NCBI GenBank assembly: GCA_030998015.1
Contig: JARWMV010000244.1
Span: forward strand, 744,001-808,000
Direction: 5' to 3'
Origin: Ceratorhiza oryzae-sativae
Lineage: Eukaryota > Basidiomycota > Agaricomycetes > Cantharellales > Ceratobasidiaceae
DNA: 64,000 nucleotides
In this document: positions 23,208-33,832 of the stretch, piece after piece
Layout of the letters: each line of letters starts with the position of its first letter
Numbering within the stretch: position 1 is the stretch's first letter
Position numbers and translations under genes: made by a program
The notes under the pieces: model-generated
Told to the model about the DNA's origin: nothing
Database searches by the model: none
The model's input: the letters and a program-made list of their open reading frames with translations, nothing else

Positions 23208-24594
23208 TGTCATGGCCTAGACCATGAGCATGAATTTATTCAAATTTATTAGGATTTATTTTACCTCTATTTTTCTGCTTTTATGGACAAGTCCCATTTA
23301 TTCAGATATATGCATAGAATTATTGACTGAGTCATGTGACCTTGTTGTTGTTGACCATTGTTGATGTATTCTGGAATATTCTGTTGATGTGGCATCACTT
23401 TCATAGATTGTATGATTTTGTATTTCATATGTACTGCCCTCTATGAATATATAACGGAGAGTCTGAGAGCCTTAAGCCTCAGAACTCAACCTCCTGTCAA
23501 TACCCCTTCTACCTGTGTGGTCACCAAGCCTAGCAGTTCTTGCCCAGTCCTCTTTAGGACAAGTGCACCTTTACTACCTCCCTGAATGTTGTTGCACCCT
23601 ATCCCCTCACTGCATGTCCACCCTTAGATGTTGCAGTTTGACCTTTGTGTCAAGACCCCCTGTTACTATCCTTTGGTCTTCCTTAAGTAGTGGCTATGTT
23701 GGTTGTATTGTCTATTTCTATCTATTGTGTGTCTCTATTCTACAGTGTATGGTCAAGGTCCCTGTGGTGGATGAGATAAAGCAAGCTGAGGTCCTCCAGC
23801 CTGCTCCCTATTTCTTATATATTCCACAAGGCATGAGTCATACCTTTCCACAGTCCACAGTGTTTACAGGTCATGTGAGTAGTCTGGTCATGAGTAAACA
23901 GTGTGGATACCTCACATGATTGTCTATAACCCTTATGTAAGTTGCTCTTAGGGTTGTTGTGGCTCTGAATCTTATAGAGCTGCATGAGGTCCCAGGGTCA
24001 TGTGATTTAAGTGCTGGGGTCATGTTGACGACGACAAGTCAGGCGACAAGAAAAATAGTAAGAAAAAGAAAGAACTTGTATTCGACAAGAGGTCAAGTTC
24101 TTGAGGAGTCCTCTGTGAACTTGACCCAGTTTATATACATAGTACAAGCCACATCATAACAAACAAGTCCGTACAGTGAGTCATGACTGATAAGAGATAG
24201 AAGCAGTAGAAGCGACTGCGGAACTGCGGAATTTCACATTGGAGTTGAAATACATCTCGGTTACTGGTCTGGAACATTCCCTGAGTCACGTGACACAGAT
24301 ATACCATAAAAGGCAAGTATGTTTGAAGATGATCTCATAAAATGTAGTAAATCGAGAAAATATTATAGAGTGGATATATGCATGTCAGTTCGTGACAGGT
24401 CATGTGATAACTCACTCCTCACTCCAAGTTTCAATGGAGAGAATTGCAGGAGCAAGTTAGATAACCACTGTAAGCACTAGGCTAAGTGCCAAGGTCACAT
24501 GACCTTGTTTATAGCTTGTTTGACTTAGGAGAAAATGCTATAAATTATAGGCTAATTCTCTTGTTACGTTATGGCTGTCTGTGCAGGTCATAAC
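23208..24594 (+). repeat. LTR-like repeat, copy 1 (interrupted by a nested solo LTR)
   Basis: It begins TGTCATGGCCTAGACCATGA, carries GAATATATAA about 240 bp in, then GGAGAGTCTGAGAGCCTTAA, and ends ...GGTCATAAC. The same landmarks appear in the same order in copy 2, directly downstream. A 375-bp foreign element interrupts it at 24023. Terminal TG, a TATA box and downstream polypyrimidine stretches fit an LTR of a fungal retrotransposon. No internal retrotransposon genes lie beside it. Confidence 0.65.
24018..24402 (-). mobile_element. Nested solo LTR with 5-bp target-site duplication
   Basis: The insert 24023-24397 (375 bp) starts TGTTGACGACG and ends TTCGTGACA, i.e. TG...CA termini. It is flanked on both sides by GGTCA (24018-24022 and 24398-24402), a 5-bp target-site duplication. 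Read on the minus strand it begins TGTCACGAACTGAC, has TATATAAACTGGGTC as a promoter-like box and ends CGTCGTCAACA, as expected for a retrotransposon LTR in reverse orientation. It interrupts the larger repeat and so inserted later. No internal genes remain, consistent with LTR-LTR recombination. Confidence 0.82.
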
Positions 24595-25853
24595 TGTCAT
24601 GGCCTAGACCATGACGCGGATTTTATTATGATTTTTATATATTTTATAAATCTCTCCTTTTCATATTTTTTGGACAAGTCCTGTTTAATCGGATATATGC
24701 ATAGAATTACTTACATGATCACATGACCTTGTTGTTGTTTATGTTCTGTTTGTACCTTCTGGAATATTCCGTTACATGGCACCATTCTCACATCATACAA
24801 TAGTTGTCTTGCACCATACGTGTATTTGATATAGCTCATTGTATGAATATATAAGGGAGAGTCTGAGAGCCTTAAGCCTCAGAACTCGACCTCCTGTCAT
24901 ATCCCCTCTACTACCTGTGTGACTTACCAGTCCATAGTCCCTGCCCAGTCCTCTTAAGGACAAGTGCACTTACTACCCTACCTCCTTGCATCTTATCGCA
25001 CCCTCACTGCACATCCCACCTTAGACGTTGTCAGTAAAGCCTCAGGCATCGCTGCCCATAGGCTTGTCATCACCACTTAGGTGTTTGACGTTACTGTTCA
25101 GGTTGTAGCTCTGACAATAACACTTTGGCCATCATAGCCTATAGGTCTGCCTTTGCCTCACAAGCATTAGGTGTTACTGTTCATGTCGTGACCCTCTGGA
25201 GGCTCCCTTGTGGAGCACTTAAGTAGTGGCTGCATTGACGGTTTGGTGCTATGCAGTATGTATTGAGTGTTCTAGTTACAGTGTTTGCTATGGTCTATGG
25301 TGGTTGACAAGATAAAGCAAGCTGAGGCGTCCAGTCTTGCTTTATCCTCCTTATATATACCTGTGGCTGCGGTGGCTGCAGACGTATTATCTAAGCACAC
25401 TCTGCAGTAGGTGTAGGTTATGTACAGTACTATGGGTTAGGTAATTGTTTGTCTTAAGTTTGTGCAGCTCCGAATCTTATAGAGCCGCGCGAGGTCCAAG
25501 GGGTAGGCGCTGAGGTCACGTGATCCTGCCGTAAGCGCCAAGATCACGTGACACCTCGCTCCTTGCTCCAAGTAACAAGGGAGAGAAATGCTGGAGCGAG
25601 TTCAGGGTAGCAACCGTAAGCGCTGAGGTCACGTGACCCTTCTGTAAGCGCCAAGGTCATGTGACAACTCGCTCCTTGCTCCAAGTAACAAGGGAGAGAA
25701 ATGCTGGAGTGAGTTCAGGGTAACCACCGTAAGCGCCAGCTAAGCGCCAAGGTCACATGACCTTGTTTATGGCTTGTTCTGCTTAGGAAAAAATGCCATA
25801 AATCTGTAAAAATATTTGGTTGTTTTGTTATGTCTGTTTGACAGGTCATAACA
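24595..25853 (+). repeat. LTR-like repeat, copy 2
   Basis: Starts TGTCATGGCCTAGACCATGA like copy 1, has GAATATATAAGGGAGAGTCTG at about 24845, CCCAGTCCTCTTAAGGACAA, AGATAAAGCAAGCTGAGG and the end segment CTTAGGAAAAAATGCCATAA ... GGTCATAACA. It is head-to-tail with copy 1. It carries an internal 113-bp tandem duplication that copy 1 lacks. Whether these are two solo LTRs or one larger duplicated unit cannot be decided by eye. Confidence 0.62.
25507..25732 (+). repeat. 113-bp tandem duplication with CACGTG palindromes
   Basis: Two units starting GCGCTGAGGTCACGTGA at 25507 and 25620, each containing GCTCCTTGCTCCAAGTAACA and GGGAGAGAAATGCTGGAG. The period is 113 bp with about 90 percent identity by eye. 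GTCACGTGA/ATCACGTGAC palindromes occur in each unit. Confidence 0.8.
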
Positions 25854-26175
25854 GTTCAGGTTGTTGGCTCTGACAAAGACAAGTTCAAGAGGGTTACACT
25901 ATCCAGGACAAAATATACCTTGGTTGATTGTTGAAATTGGCATGATAGATAATAAATGTACCTACACAATGAAGTTAAAAAAATTGATGGTAATACCAAT
26001 TATTATGGTTGTACAAATACAACATCTCATTTGACTGTGGTTCCCTTTTCTGGTATGATGTGCAGCTAATGTGCCAAACCTTTTGTGGTCTCCAAGGCTT
26101 CATTTATATTCTTGGTTGAAAGAAAACTATCACTGTGATTATGCACAGAGGAGGCCTCCTATATGCAGGGCTAGA

Positions 26176-26350
26176 GGTGCTGTGCCAGGCTCCTGCAGCC
26201 AGAACTTGCCAGAATTCTGGCTAAAATTCCAGCGAATTCCGGCGTGCCAGTTGCCAGTGCAGGTGCCAGAATAGCCTCAAGGGTACCGGAGTCCTAGGCA
26301 GAGTCCTGCAGTACTGGCATACCTGCATACCTGCATACCTGAATACTGGC
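26176..26350. repeat. Palindrome array of CCAGAATTCTGG-type words, array 1
   Basis: Dense short words TGCCAGAATTCTGGC, TTCCAGCGAATTCCGG, GCCAGTTGCCAGTGCAGGTG and GGAGTCCT...AGTCCTGCAG, followed by CATACCTG repeated three times near 26318-26340. The words are mostly self-complementary and could fold into hairpins. The same vocabulary recurs about 1.2 kb downstream in array 2. Confidence 0.65.
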
Positions 26351-27445
26351 ACATTGTCACCTGTACATGACCACCACGGATTGCATATATTAAGCACTCA
26401 TAAAATGCGCAAAATTCAGCGGATCAAATTGTACTTTACTTGATTACAAACGGTTAAGAAATGAGCAGTATCGGCGCAGAATCGTCTAAGAAAAATATTC
26501 AGGGGGATGCGCAGATGTTCAAGCTCGCTATCCTGAGCTCTAATTGGGGCGATATACATACCAATCGACTCGTCTCACTGAGAGGAATCGAATGCACATA
26601 TTTTCATAATAAACGAACGCTTTTATCGAAAGTTATCAGCGATATAAAGGGGGAAACCCCTGAACAGCGCCACAAGCGCTAGTGAAACCAGCTGTGCAAA
26701 CCTCGCTCCCTTGCGCGGAGTCGATGCGCATTATCATAAGGACTCTATATACCAAAAACCAGCCTGATTGAAGGTGTTTTAGCTGGTGAAACTGGGGGAA
26801 CAGCGCCCCTGATGCTGAAAACCCCCTGAAATGCGCCATGGACACCCACACAGTGCTATTCTGGCTTTCTTAGTATCACAGACAGATTCAGGGATGCTTA
26901 TTGCCCTATCTCAGGTACCTGAAACATCTGGAACAAGCTTATAACATAAATTTCCGACCATGTGCAGTGATTCTGCTGGGTTGACAGTGAGGTTGCCTGC
27001 ACACACCCCGGTTCATAGTTATCCAGTCAATGTATTTACTAGATATAATGTCAGTAGGGGTTTTTCAAGCTCAGGAGAAAGGCTAGCTGGTCGGATAAGC
27101 TTCAAACAGCTTTCTTTGTGGTGAAATAGCATGTGCGCATTTCCCAGAATATTTCCTGAGCATCAATTTGGAGCGAACTATGCGTTATCGAATTTTTTGC
27201 GCGGAGCAAATGACATATCTGTGATCTCCTGATTTTTGCGCATTTAATGAGCTACTTTGCGAGAGATCGTGGTGAGGTTTATGGCCCTGGAAATGTTGGC
27301 CACAAAGACCCAAACAAAAGAACTGCGTAAAATTTGCCAGAATGAATTTTGTATGAAACGTGCTCTATATCATTGGAATGCTCTCTCTTCTGCGCATCTA
27401 ATGAGCTATTACACAACTTGATGTGGTGAGTTCTGACCATAGCCA

Positions 27446-27602
27446 GTTGCAGGAGTCCCAGGATTCTGGCATGCTCCTGCACCTGCCAGAATTCTGGCAC
27501 GGACTCCGGCAACTGGCGAGCCAGTGCCAGTGCCAGTGCCAGAATGGCCAAAAAGTGCAGGAGTCCTGCTGCAGGTGCCAGAGTCCTGCAAAATTCTGGC
27601 AC
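27446..27602. repeat. Palindrome array of CCAGAATTCTGG-type words, array 2
   Basis: Contains GCAGGAGTCCCAGGATTCTGG, CTGCCAGAATTCTGGCAC, CCAGTGCCAGTGCCAGTGCC and GCAGGAGTCCTGCTGCAGG. Vocabulary and palindromic nature match array 1, and together they frame a 1.1-kb segment. Confidence 0.65.
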
Positions 27603-28768
27603 AGCTTCTCTATTCCAACACATATTTTATCGTGATTTTATCTTAAGAACTCAGGGAGATATAGAGGTTGCAATATTTCCTCTTATCAGGAGATATTGAT
27701 TATAACATCACACCACTCATATCTTGGCAACCGCTTATGCTATCAAAGTGATCTTATGCTCTGTCGATAGCTAATCTTCGGCAGTATCTGCTGCCTGAAG
27801 ATCATCATGATCCACCAGATCCTCATGCCAGAACAGTCTGAAGATCATTAGAATCTTACTGGACCATCAATCAAGATCTAATGACTCCAGTGAGTCAGGA
27901 GAGCTTTCCAAATTGATCCAGAAGCTTCTCTGACTCACTTTATGACTCACTGAGATGTAGCCTCTGTTCATTACATGTATATACTATGATAATATGATCT
28001 ACAAGCCAATAGCAGGTCTCAGATGCATCAATGCCTTCAATCCACACCCTGTCTTTACTCTCTTATCCTATACTGGGCTAGGGTGTACCCCAAGTATAGC
28101 AGTACCCTCTTTTGATGATTGCACTGGCATGCATGTATCTATTTGGCTCTGGAATGCCCTCCTCAGGGTATAAAAGGACCTCCTCTGAGGCCCTTCCAGA
28201 CCACCACCTCTTACTCAACCCAGACTGGTTATTGGTTTATTTTCTCTTTCTATTTCTCTTGTCTGTGTGTGATTTCTTATATAACTAGTACTGAGGAATA
28301 TAGTACCATATTAGTTATATACTGTCTGAGTCATTGTATATTATATACAGAGTTATATAAGGATACAATATTGCCTGATTGAGTGTGACATTAAGTACCA
28401 GCTATTAGAGGAAATCTAAGTACCTGTAGCTGAGGAAGTACACACATTAGGCAGCCCACCATCTATCCTATAAGCTATCACTTAAGCCTAGTATTAAGAT
28501 TAGTATCAGTTAGTCCAAGCAACTAGGGCTGAACTACATTTAAGATATTTAAGGGAACCTGACCATAGTAGTCTTGCTCTTTATACCTATAAATTAGTCA
28601 GTTTACACTGTGAAAGATTAAGACTACCTTGAGTGTTACTTGATTGCATTGCAACTGCTTTGAGCCTTCTTACTCTAGTCTAAGAAGTATTGAGTATGAT
28701 TAGTGTATACTAACATATCTACTTTTTCTTAAGCTCTAGATATTCTAGTGTACCCTGACCTGTAACAT

Positions 28769-29281
28769 ATGTTCAACAATCTTGAGCTGCTTGACATCCA
28801 GCTCATGCACAGCAACCCTTTCAACAAATTCTTCCCATTTTTAGATCCAGAATCTAGCAAGCTCAGTTTAAGCATCATCCCTGAACATTTGGACACAGAC
28901 CAAGAGGCTGCCCATGCCTTTTTTGGGTGCTCGAATGTCACAGAACTTCGTATCAAGATGGACTATAGTGATCTGACGTCTATCAAATGCTTGTTTGGCA
29001 TCAAGGGTGTCCATTTGTTGTTGGTGGACTTTGGGTTACAAAATAAGGAAAAACCTGATGCTTTCCTGGATGCTTTCACATTCACAGGCTCCAAGAGGTG
29101 GTGCAAGTTGGAAGGTATCACACTGTCCTCTGGCACTGCCAAAGTTTTATCCATCAAGGTGGCTCTCCAGGAACTGCATCTGCATACCCTCACTTTTCAA
29201 AACATTTATGGTTTGTCTATCAAAAGGCACAAACAACATCTCGAGCCTCTAGTGCAGACGTTGGTTATCATGAGTGGTTGA
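28769..29281 (+). pseudogene. N-terminally truncated F-box/LRR fragment
   Basis: An open frame of 170 codons with LRR-like character: MFNNLELLDIQLMHSNPF, then HAFFGCSNVTELRIKMDYSD and KGVHLLLVDFGLQ, and near the end LQELHLHTLTFQNI. The stretch around 'F-x-x-C-S-N-V-T' matches the F-box/LRR copies at 10540 and 11500. No F-box is present upstream, where the sequence turns into transposon-like DNA. It is most likely a fragment left after rearrangement or insertion. Confidence 0.55.
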
Positions 29282-29443
29282 AGGTTTTTTACAATTCACC
29301 AGCTTAAATATGTCCATGAAACATAAGATGCAATTTAATACTTAACATGCTTCAATGAACTTGACGGTTCTTGTGGATCAATTCGACACACGACATGTTA
29401 GCGCGTGGTCACGTGCCAGGATGGCATTCAAGTGTTTGCGATC

Positions 29444-31060
29444 ATGGTTACTGCAGAGCTTCAAAACTAGCGCGATTCTAGCCAAAATCTAACAGCAGCT
29501 ATCAGGAACTACCTAGATTCCTCGCTCGCACTTGAAAATATTGTGGCTAAACAGTACGAGACCTTCTCACAATTGACCGATTCCGACCGGGATAAACTCT
29601 TTGATGCTGTCTCTGCTGAGCAGGCAGTCATCAAATCGAGGATCAGTCAGCTAGATAGAGCAAATAATTCTGTGAACAAGTTGCACAACCTTTCCACCAA
29701 ATTAGTACCTATCCGAACCTTACCTGACGAGCTCTTAGTTCGCATTTTTGCCCTGACTTGTCATGCCTGCACTTTCTTTTCCTTCGAGTTGCTCTCCAAC
29801 AACGTTCGCAGATGCTACCAGCCTCTCTTCCTTGTCACAAAAGTGTGCGCCGATTGGAGAAGAATCGCAATCAGCACACCATCATTATGGAATCATATCG
29901 ATATACTCAGTGATCACATAGCCGACAAACGATACAGGCTCGTTGATCTCTGGCTCGAACGAGCACGCAAAGCCTCCCTATCTCTTCGAATATTTTTTCA
30001 AGAGGTCGCTTCAAACATTGAAATAGCGGGTACGCTTGACTGGTTAGTCCCCCATTTAGGCTCGGCCGCGTCGCTCGCACTGCGATCCGAGGACGAATCG
30101 AATCGTCTTCATTCAACAGTCCAGCTCTGGCTGAAAAACGGTAGTCCGGGATCTGTCAAAGACCTCTCGGTCTACGGTCGCGGATCATTCGCATCCCAAG
30201 ATTCGATCTGGAGCCTGGACGAAGCTCTGGAAGGAATCGATGCAGAGCTGGTGGATTCGTTCTTGGCCCCGATACGCGTGCTTCGGTTACGAATGGTGTT
30301 TTTTACCTGGACGAGCACAGTGTACCACGGGCTGGTCTATCTCGAGTTGGCTCATATTGCCCACGCAAATGCACCAACATTGCGCCAATTCAGAGACATG
30401 CTCTTAGCTAGCCCCGATCTCCGTGTCCTCACACTCGACTATTTCTACATAAAGAACCCAAATGGCGAAGAAGTCTCCTTGACTCCTGTTCGGCTCAAGT
30501 CGCTACAAACGTTGAATGTCTGGAGCCTCTTGGTCGACCCGCACCCGACAGTTTTCTCGATTTTACAATCCGACTCAAAGGAGCTGAACGTGTCTATCAA
30601 TGGGAGATGTCTCTATAGCCCAGCCTTTGAGAGCTTCAACGTTACGAGATTATCATTGTTTGTGACATTGTCCAATTCCAGCCCCCATGTCATGACGCAA
30701 ATCCCCTCGTTCGACAATCTTGAGGCCTTGTTGATTAGGATTGGATTTGGCATCGACAGGTATACATGCAAGACCATTCTAGAAGACCTACTAGCACTAT
30801 CGCGGCGTGACTCGGCAGATCGTTCCCCGCGATGGCCGAAGCTACGTACTCTTTGGCTTTTTGGTGGCGTTTACGACATCGATGCCATTAAGAGTGTCGT
30901 TGAAGCGTACAATATTCGGACCTTGATCCTAACCAACCTTATGAACCCGGCGTATTCAGGGGATCCCCGAAGCGTCTTACAGCCGATTGTCGCAGAATTG
31001 ATTGTCGAGAATCGATTGAGCGATTCGAGTCTTTCGGAGTGGCAATTAAGGCTGCGTTGA
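29444..31060 (+). pseudogene. F-box protein with an early in-frame stop
   Basis: An otherwise intact frame of about 530 codons ends with TGA at 31058-31060. The F-box core IRTLPDELLVRIFALTCHA is preceded by a coiled-coil-like segment (FDAVSAEQAVIKSRISQLDR) and followed by LVTKVCADWRRIAISTPSLW, then leucine-rich segments (VLTLDYFYI, LQTLNVWSLLV, NLEALLIRI). The only in-frame ATG upstream (29444, MVTAELQN) is cut by TAG at 29468-29470, after which the frame continues RDSSQNLTAAIRNYLDSS. A Trp codon TGG at that position would give a normal F-box N-terminus of this genome's family. The next in-frame Met lies far downstream. The gene may be dead, may use a non-AUG start, or may have an unseen first exon. 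Confidence 0.65.
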
Positions 31061-32017
31061 TTTAGTCGTACGTTTCTAGGGTTCGAACTACCGCATATCA
31101 TGTTTACCTAGGTTATTATAACAGTCTTCTGCATGCGACTGAGTCTGATGCAGAGTTGACTGTAACCTGAAGAATGAAATTGAGATTACCTTGATGTGCC
31201 ATGCGATAATCCCGAGCAAAATCCATGTGTAGATCGTGAGAGAGACAGCTGGGTTGTCATAGAATGAAAAAGCAACTGGAGGAGGGAATTGGTTCAAGGT
31301 CACCTCTATAAAAGGTATCACGAATTTGAAGTGACCACCATTGTAACCTCCGTTTCAACTACAAGACACATTTTATAATTCAAGTGTAAGGCTCAATACA
31401 ATCTCATCAAGAGATGAGCACGTCAGCAGACCTGAGCTCCCGTCGTATTCTGTTGAGTGGTACCGGCAATTTTTCGAACTTATATTTTACCTGTATGAAT
31501 CCTCAACCTCTGGGAGTACGTTCCAGAGGGTTTAACCACACACTCTCAATCAATTTATATACGAAAATATACTTCTATTTGCTACAGGCGAACATAATGG
31601 TGTAAATGAAGCCCGGTTTCGATTATCGATAACCCAATGCACAGCACAAATGCCATGGCTCGAGGTATAGCGCATACAAAAGTTACTAGCGCTCGATTCT
31701 TAACTATAGACTTGTGTTCCAAGAGAACGGTCTTGACTTGGTTGCGGGTATTCTATCCTCCAATGGGTCATGCGGCTCGCTTTAATTAGCGTCAAGAATA
31801 TGCCGAGCCTGTGTTTACATACCATAAATACAAATCGAAGCCTTTGCCTGAAGTCTCACAACCTTTCCCCGTGTTTAATGAAATCCGGTTGGAAATTAAA
31901 AAAAGAAATCACATTGTGGTATGCGTACGAAAGCACAGATATCATACCACATTATACAGAGACCCAATAGAGGATAAGATAAACGCATATATAAATAGCC
32001 ACCAAGTCTAATAGCAT
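31061..32017. other. Intergenic region
   Basis: About 950 bp with moderate AT content. A 63-codon frame at 31414-31605 (+) has no recognisable features. The right end should hold the 3' UTR of the chitin deacetylase gene. No RNA gene or repeat was seen. Confidence 0.45.
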
Positions 32018-33832
32018 CTAAATCATGACCCAAACCGAGACCATGGCAAGAACAAACCCAGAGATGGACACTCGGACGTGGACAGCACCGTTGGGCGAGG
32101 CCGAGGCCGTTCCGGAAGCGCTGGCGCTAGCACTAGAACCAGTCTTGCTGCTTCCTGTTGTGGCCGCGGCGGCCACGGGACGGGAGCCCGTAGCGCTCGC
32201 GCTCGGGGTGGCGGTCGCGGCGGAAGAAGTTGAATTGCCACCTGTGGCTGGAAGGACAACTGCGCCACTCGTTTCAACATAGGAGGCACCTGCTGGTTTG
32301 TGTTGACATTCGATGACAGACTGGAAGGCCGGTGCGGGGTTATGAGACAAACTATGGACGGTTAAATCAATACAACGTCAGGGACCGCATGACAGGTGAC
32401 TCACGCGGCGGGGAGGAAATATCCAACGGCCAGATCAGCGGTTTGTTGATACCAATCGTGTTGCAAGCTGATCACACCGGTCGACTGGTTTGGTAGTGCG
32501 TCGAGCATCTTGTTGTACTCGTTCATCAGGTCGGTGCTAATGGACCCCGAGTTGACCGACCAATCATCGGTATCGAATCCGTCAGTCCAAATGACGGGTG
32601 TGAGACCCAAGCCTTTCGCGATGGCACGGACACGGTCGTCTGAAACAAATCATAAGTAAGAGATGTTGGAGCCAGGTAGACGACGTACCGCAATCTCCAT
32701 AGGGCGGACGGAAGAACTTGGGCGTGACACCCAGGACGGCCTGGATGGCTTTACGGGTCCATCCGAGCTCGGCAACGATTTCTTCGTTGGTGAGCGTGGT
32801 CAGTTGGGGATGCGTCCTGTCAAATCGTGATCGTGGATTAGCGGGCTTCTATCGGCTTCGAGTGATCCACGACTTGCCAAGTGTGAATCGCGATCTACAG
32901 AAGAACTTCCAGTTAGCAACCGTTGGTGTTTGGACTCGTGAAGGTTTGCCTTACCTCGTGGCCTGCGAGATAGGTCGCTTGCAGAATCTCAGGATGGTTG
33001 ACAATGTTCGCGCCAATAACATAGAAGCTGGCTTTAAGCTTCTTGTCGGCAAGATAGTTGAGAACCTTGGGCGTCTATTTATGTATTTGTTTAGATTTAT
33101 GCTGCAATTCATTTCAGGATGAAATTCGGCAGGATACTCACGTATGGGCTTGGGCCATCATCAAATCTAAATCAGCCGAAAATACCAGCACAATGGTCAG
33201 CCAAGAGTAACGAGAGAAAGAAAAATAAAAGAAAAAAAAGACACGCAACGTACGTCAATCCCCACGCGAGCTTGTCGGGACACGTGAATAGGTCTGTATC
33301 GCGCGTGCAACCGCCGCAGCTCCACCAGCAGTTGCCCGCAGCCGTTCCAGCGGCCGACGCTTCGGGGTTGAGCGTGCATAGAGTCGTGCCGGGGGGCGCG
33401 GTGTCCGGAAGAGGCGCATTCGGCTTGATGTTGGGGATTTGAACGCCGGATTTGGCGACCTCGTCGAGCCACTGTTTGACTTCGGGTGCGTCGGTGGGAA
33501 TCTTTTGGGGCCAGGGTACGGCCGGGAATCCAGACATGTCGGGAACTAGGATCGTGTGAGTGAAAATATCCGAATCGATGCATCTCGGGCGTACCAGCTG
33601 GGAGTTTTGGCGCGCCTGTGATGGCAGGCTGCGTGCCTGGTACTGGGATGGCTGAGAGGGGGACTGGTGGCTCGATGGGCATTTCATGCGAGATCTGGGC
33701 AAGAGGCGGGATTGCATGCGGGTCCTGCCGCTCGGCGAAATGGCGGCGCGCGTGTGCGTAGTGTGCGTGGTGTGAGTGCGCATAGGCAGTGGAGACAGAG
33801 AACAAGAGAACGAATGCCGTGCGGGCGACCAT
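32018..33832 (-). CDS. GPI-anchored chitin deacetylase (polysaccharide deacetylase, NodB fold)
   Basis: Removes acetyl groups from cell-wall chitin to give chitosan; expected on the outer plasma membrane or wall. Start ATG 33832 with signal peptide MVARTAFVLLFSVSTAYA, followed by a His-rich segment. The catalytic domain shows WGLTFDDGPSPY (metal Asp), HEIAIHTW...HPQLTTLTNEE (the HxxxHP metal motif split by an intron) and FFRPPYGDCD, then VIWTDGFDTDDW and VISLQHDWY. The tail is Ser/Ala/Thr-rich (about 55 residues) and ends in a hydrophobic segment ISGFVLAMVSVWVMI, typical of a GPI-attachment signal. At least eight exons are present. The intron 32877-32817 begins GC (TTG|GCAAGT), because only that donor keeps HTW and HPQL in frame. 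The length of about 460 residues is normal for fungal family-4 carbohydrate esterases. Tail composition suggests heavy O-mannosylation. Confidence 0.9.

Larger units (their letters stand above)
25854..28768. other. AT-rich transposon-derived region without genes
   Basis: Nothing here codes convincingly on either strand. It contains two palindrome-rich arrays (26176-26350 and 27446-27602). A stretch around 28160-28250 has GGTATAAAAGGACC followed by pyrimidine-rich sequence, resembling another LTR promoter whose ends I could not define. The segment 27640-28000 repeats GATCAT/GACTCA words without a fixed period. Confidence 0.5.

Noticed and set aside
26176..27602. CRISPR-like array
   Set aside because: Words are irregularly spaced palindromes without constant repeats and unique spacers, and the genome is eukaryotic.
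22340..28760. Complete LTR retrotransposon with gag-pol
   Set aside because: No reverse transcriptase, integrase, protease or RNase H motif was seen in any frame; only LTR-like and palindromic sequences are present.
32025..32282. Plus-strand Ala/Glu-rich frame at the end of the chitin deacetylase
   Set aside because: Antisense to the Ser/Ala-rich GPI region, which explains its composition.
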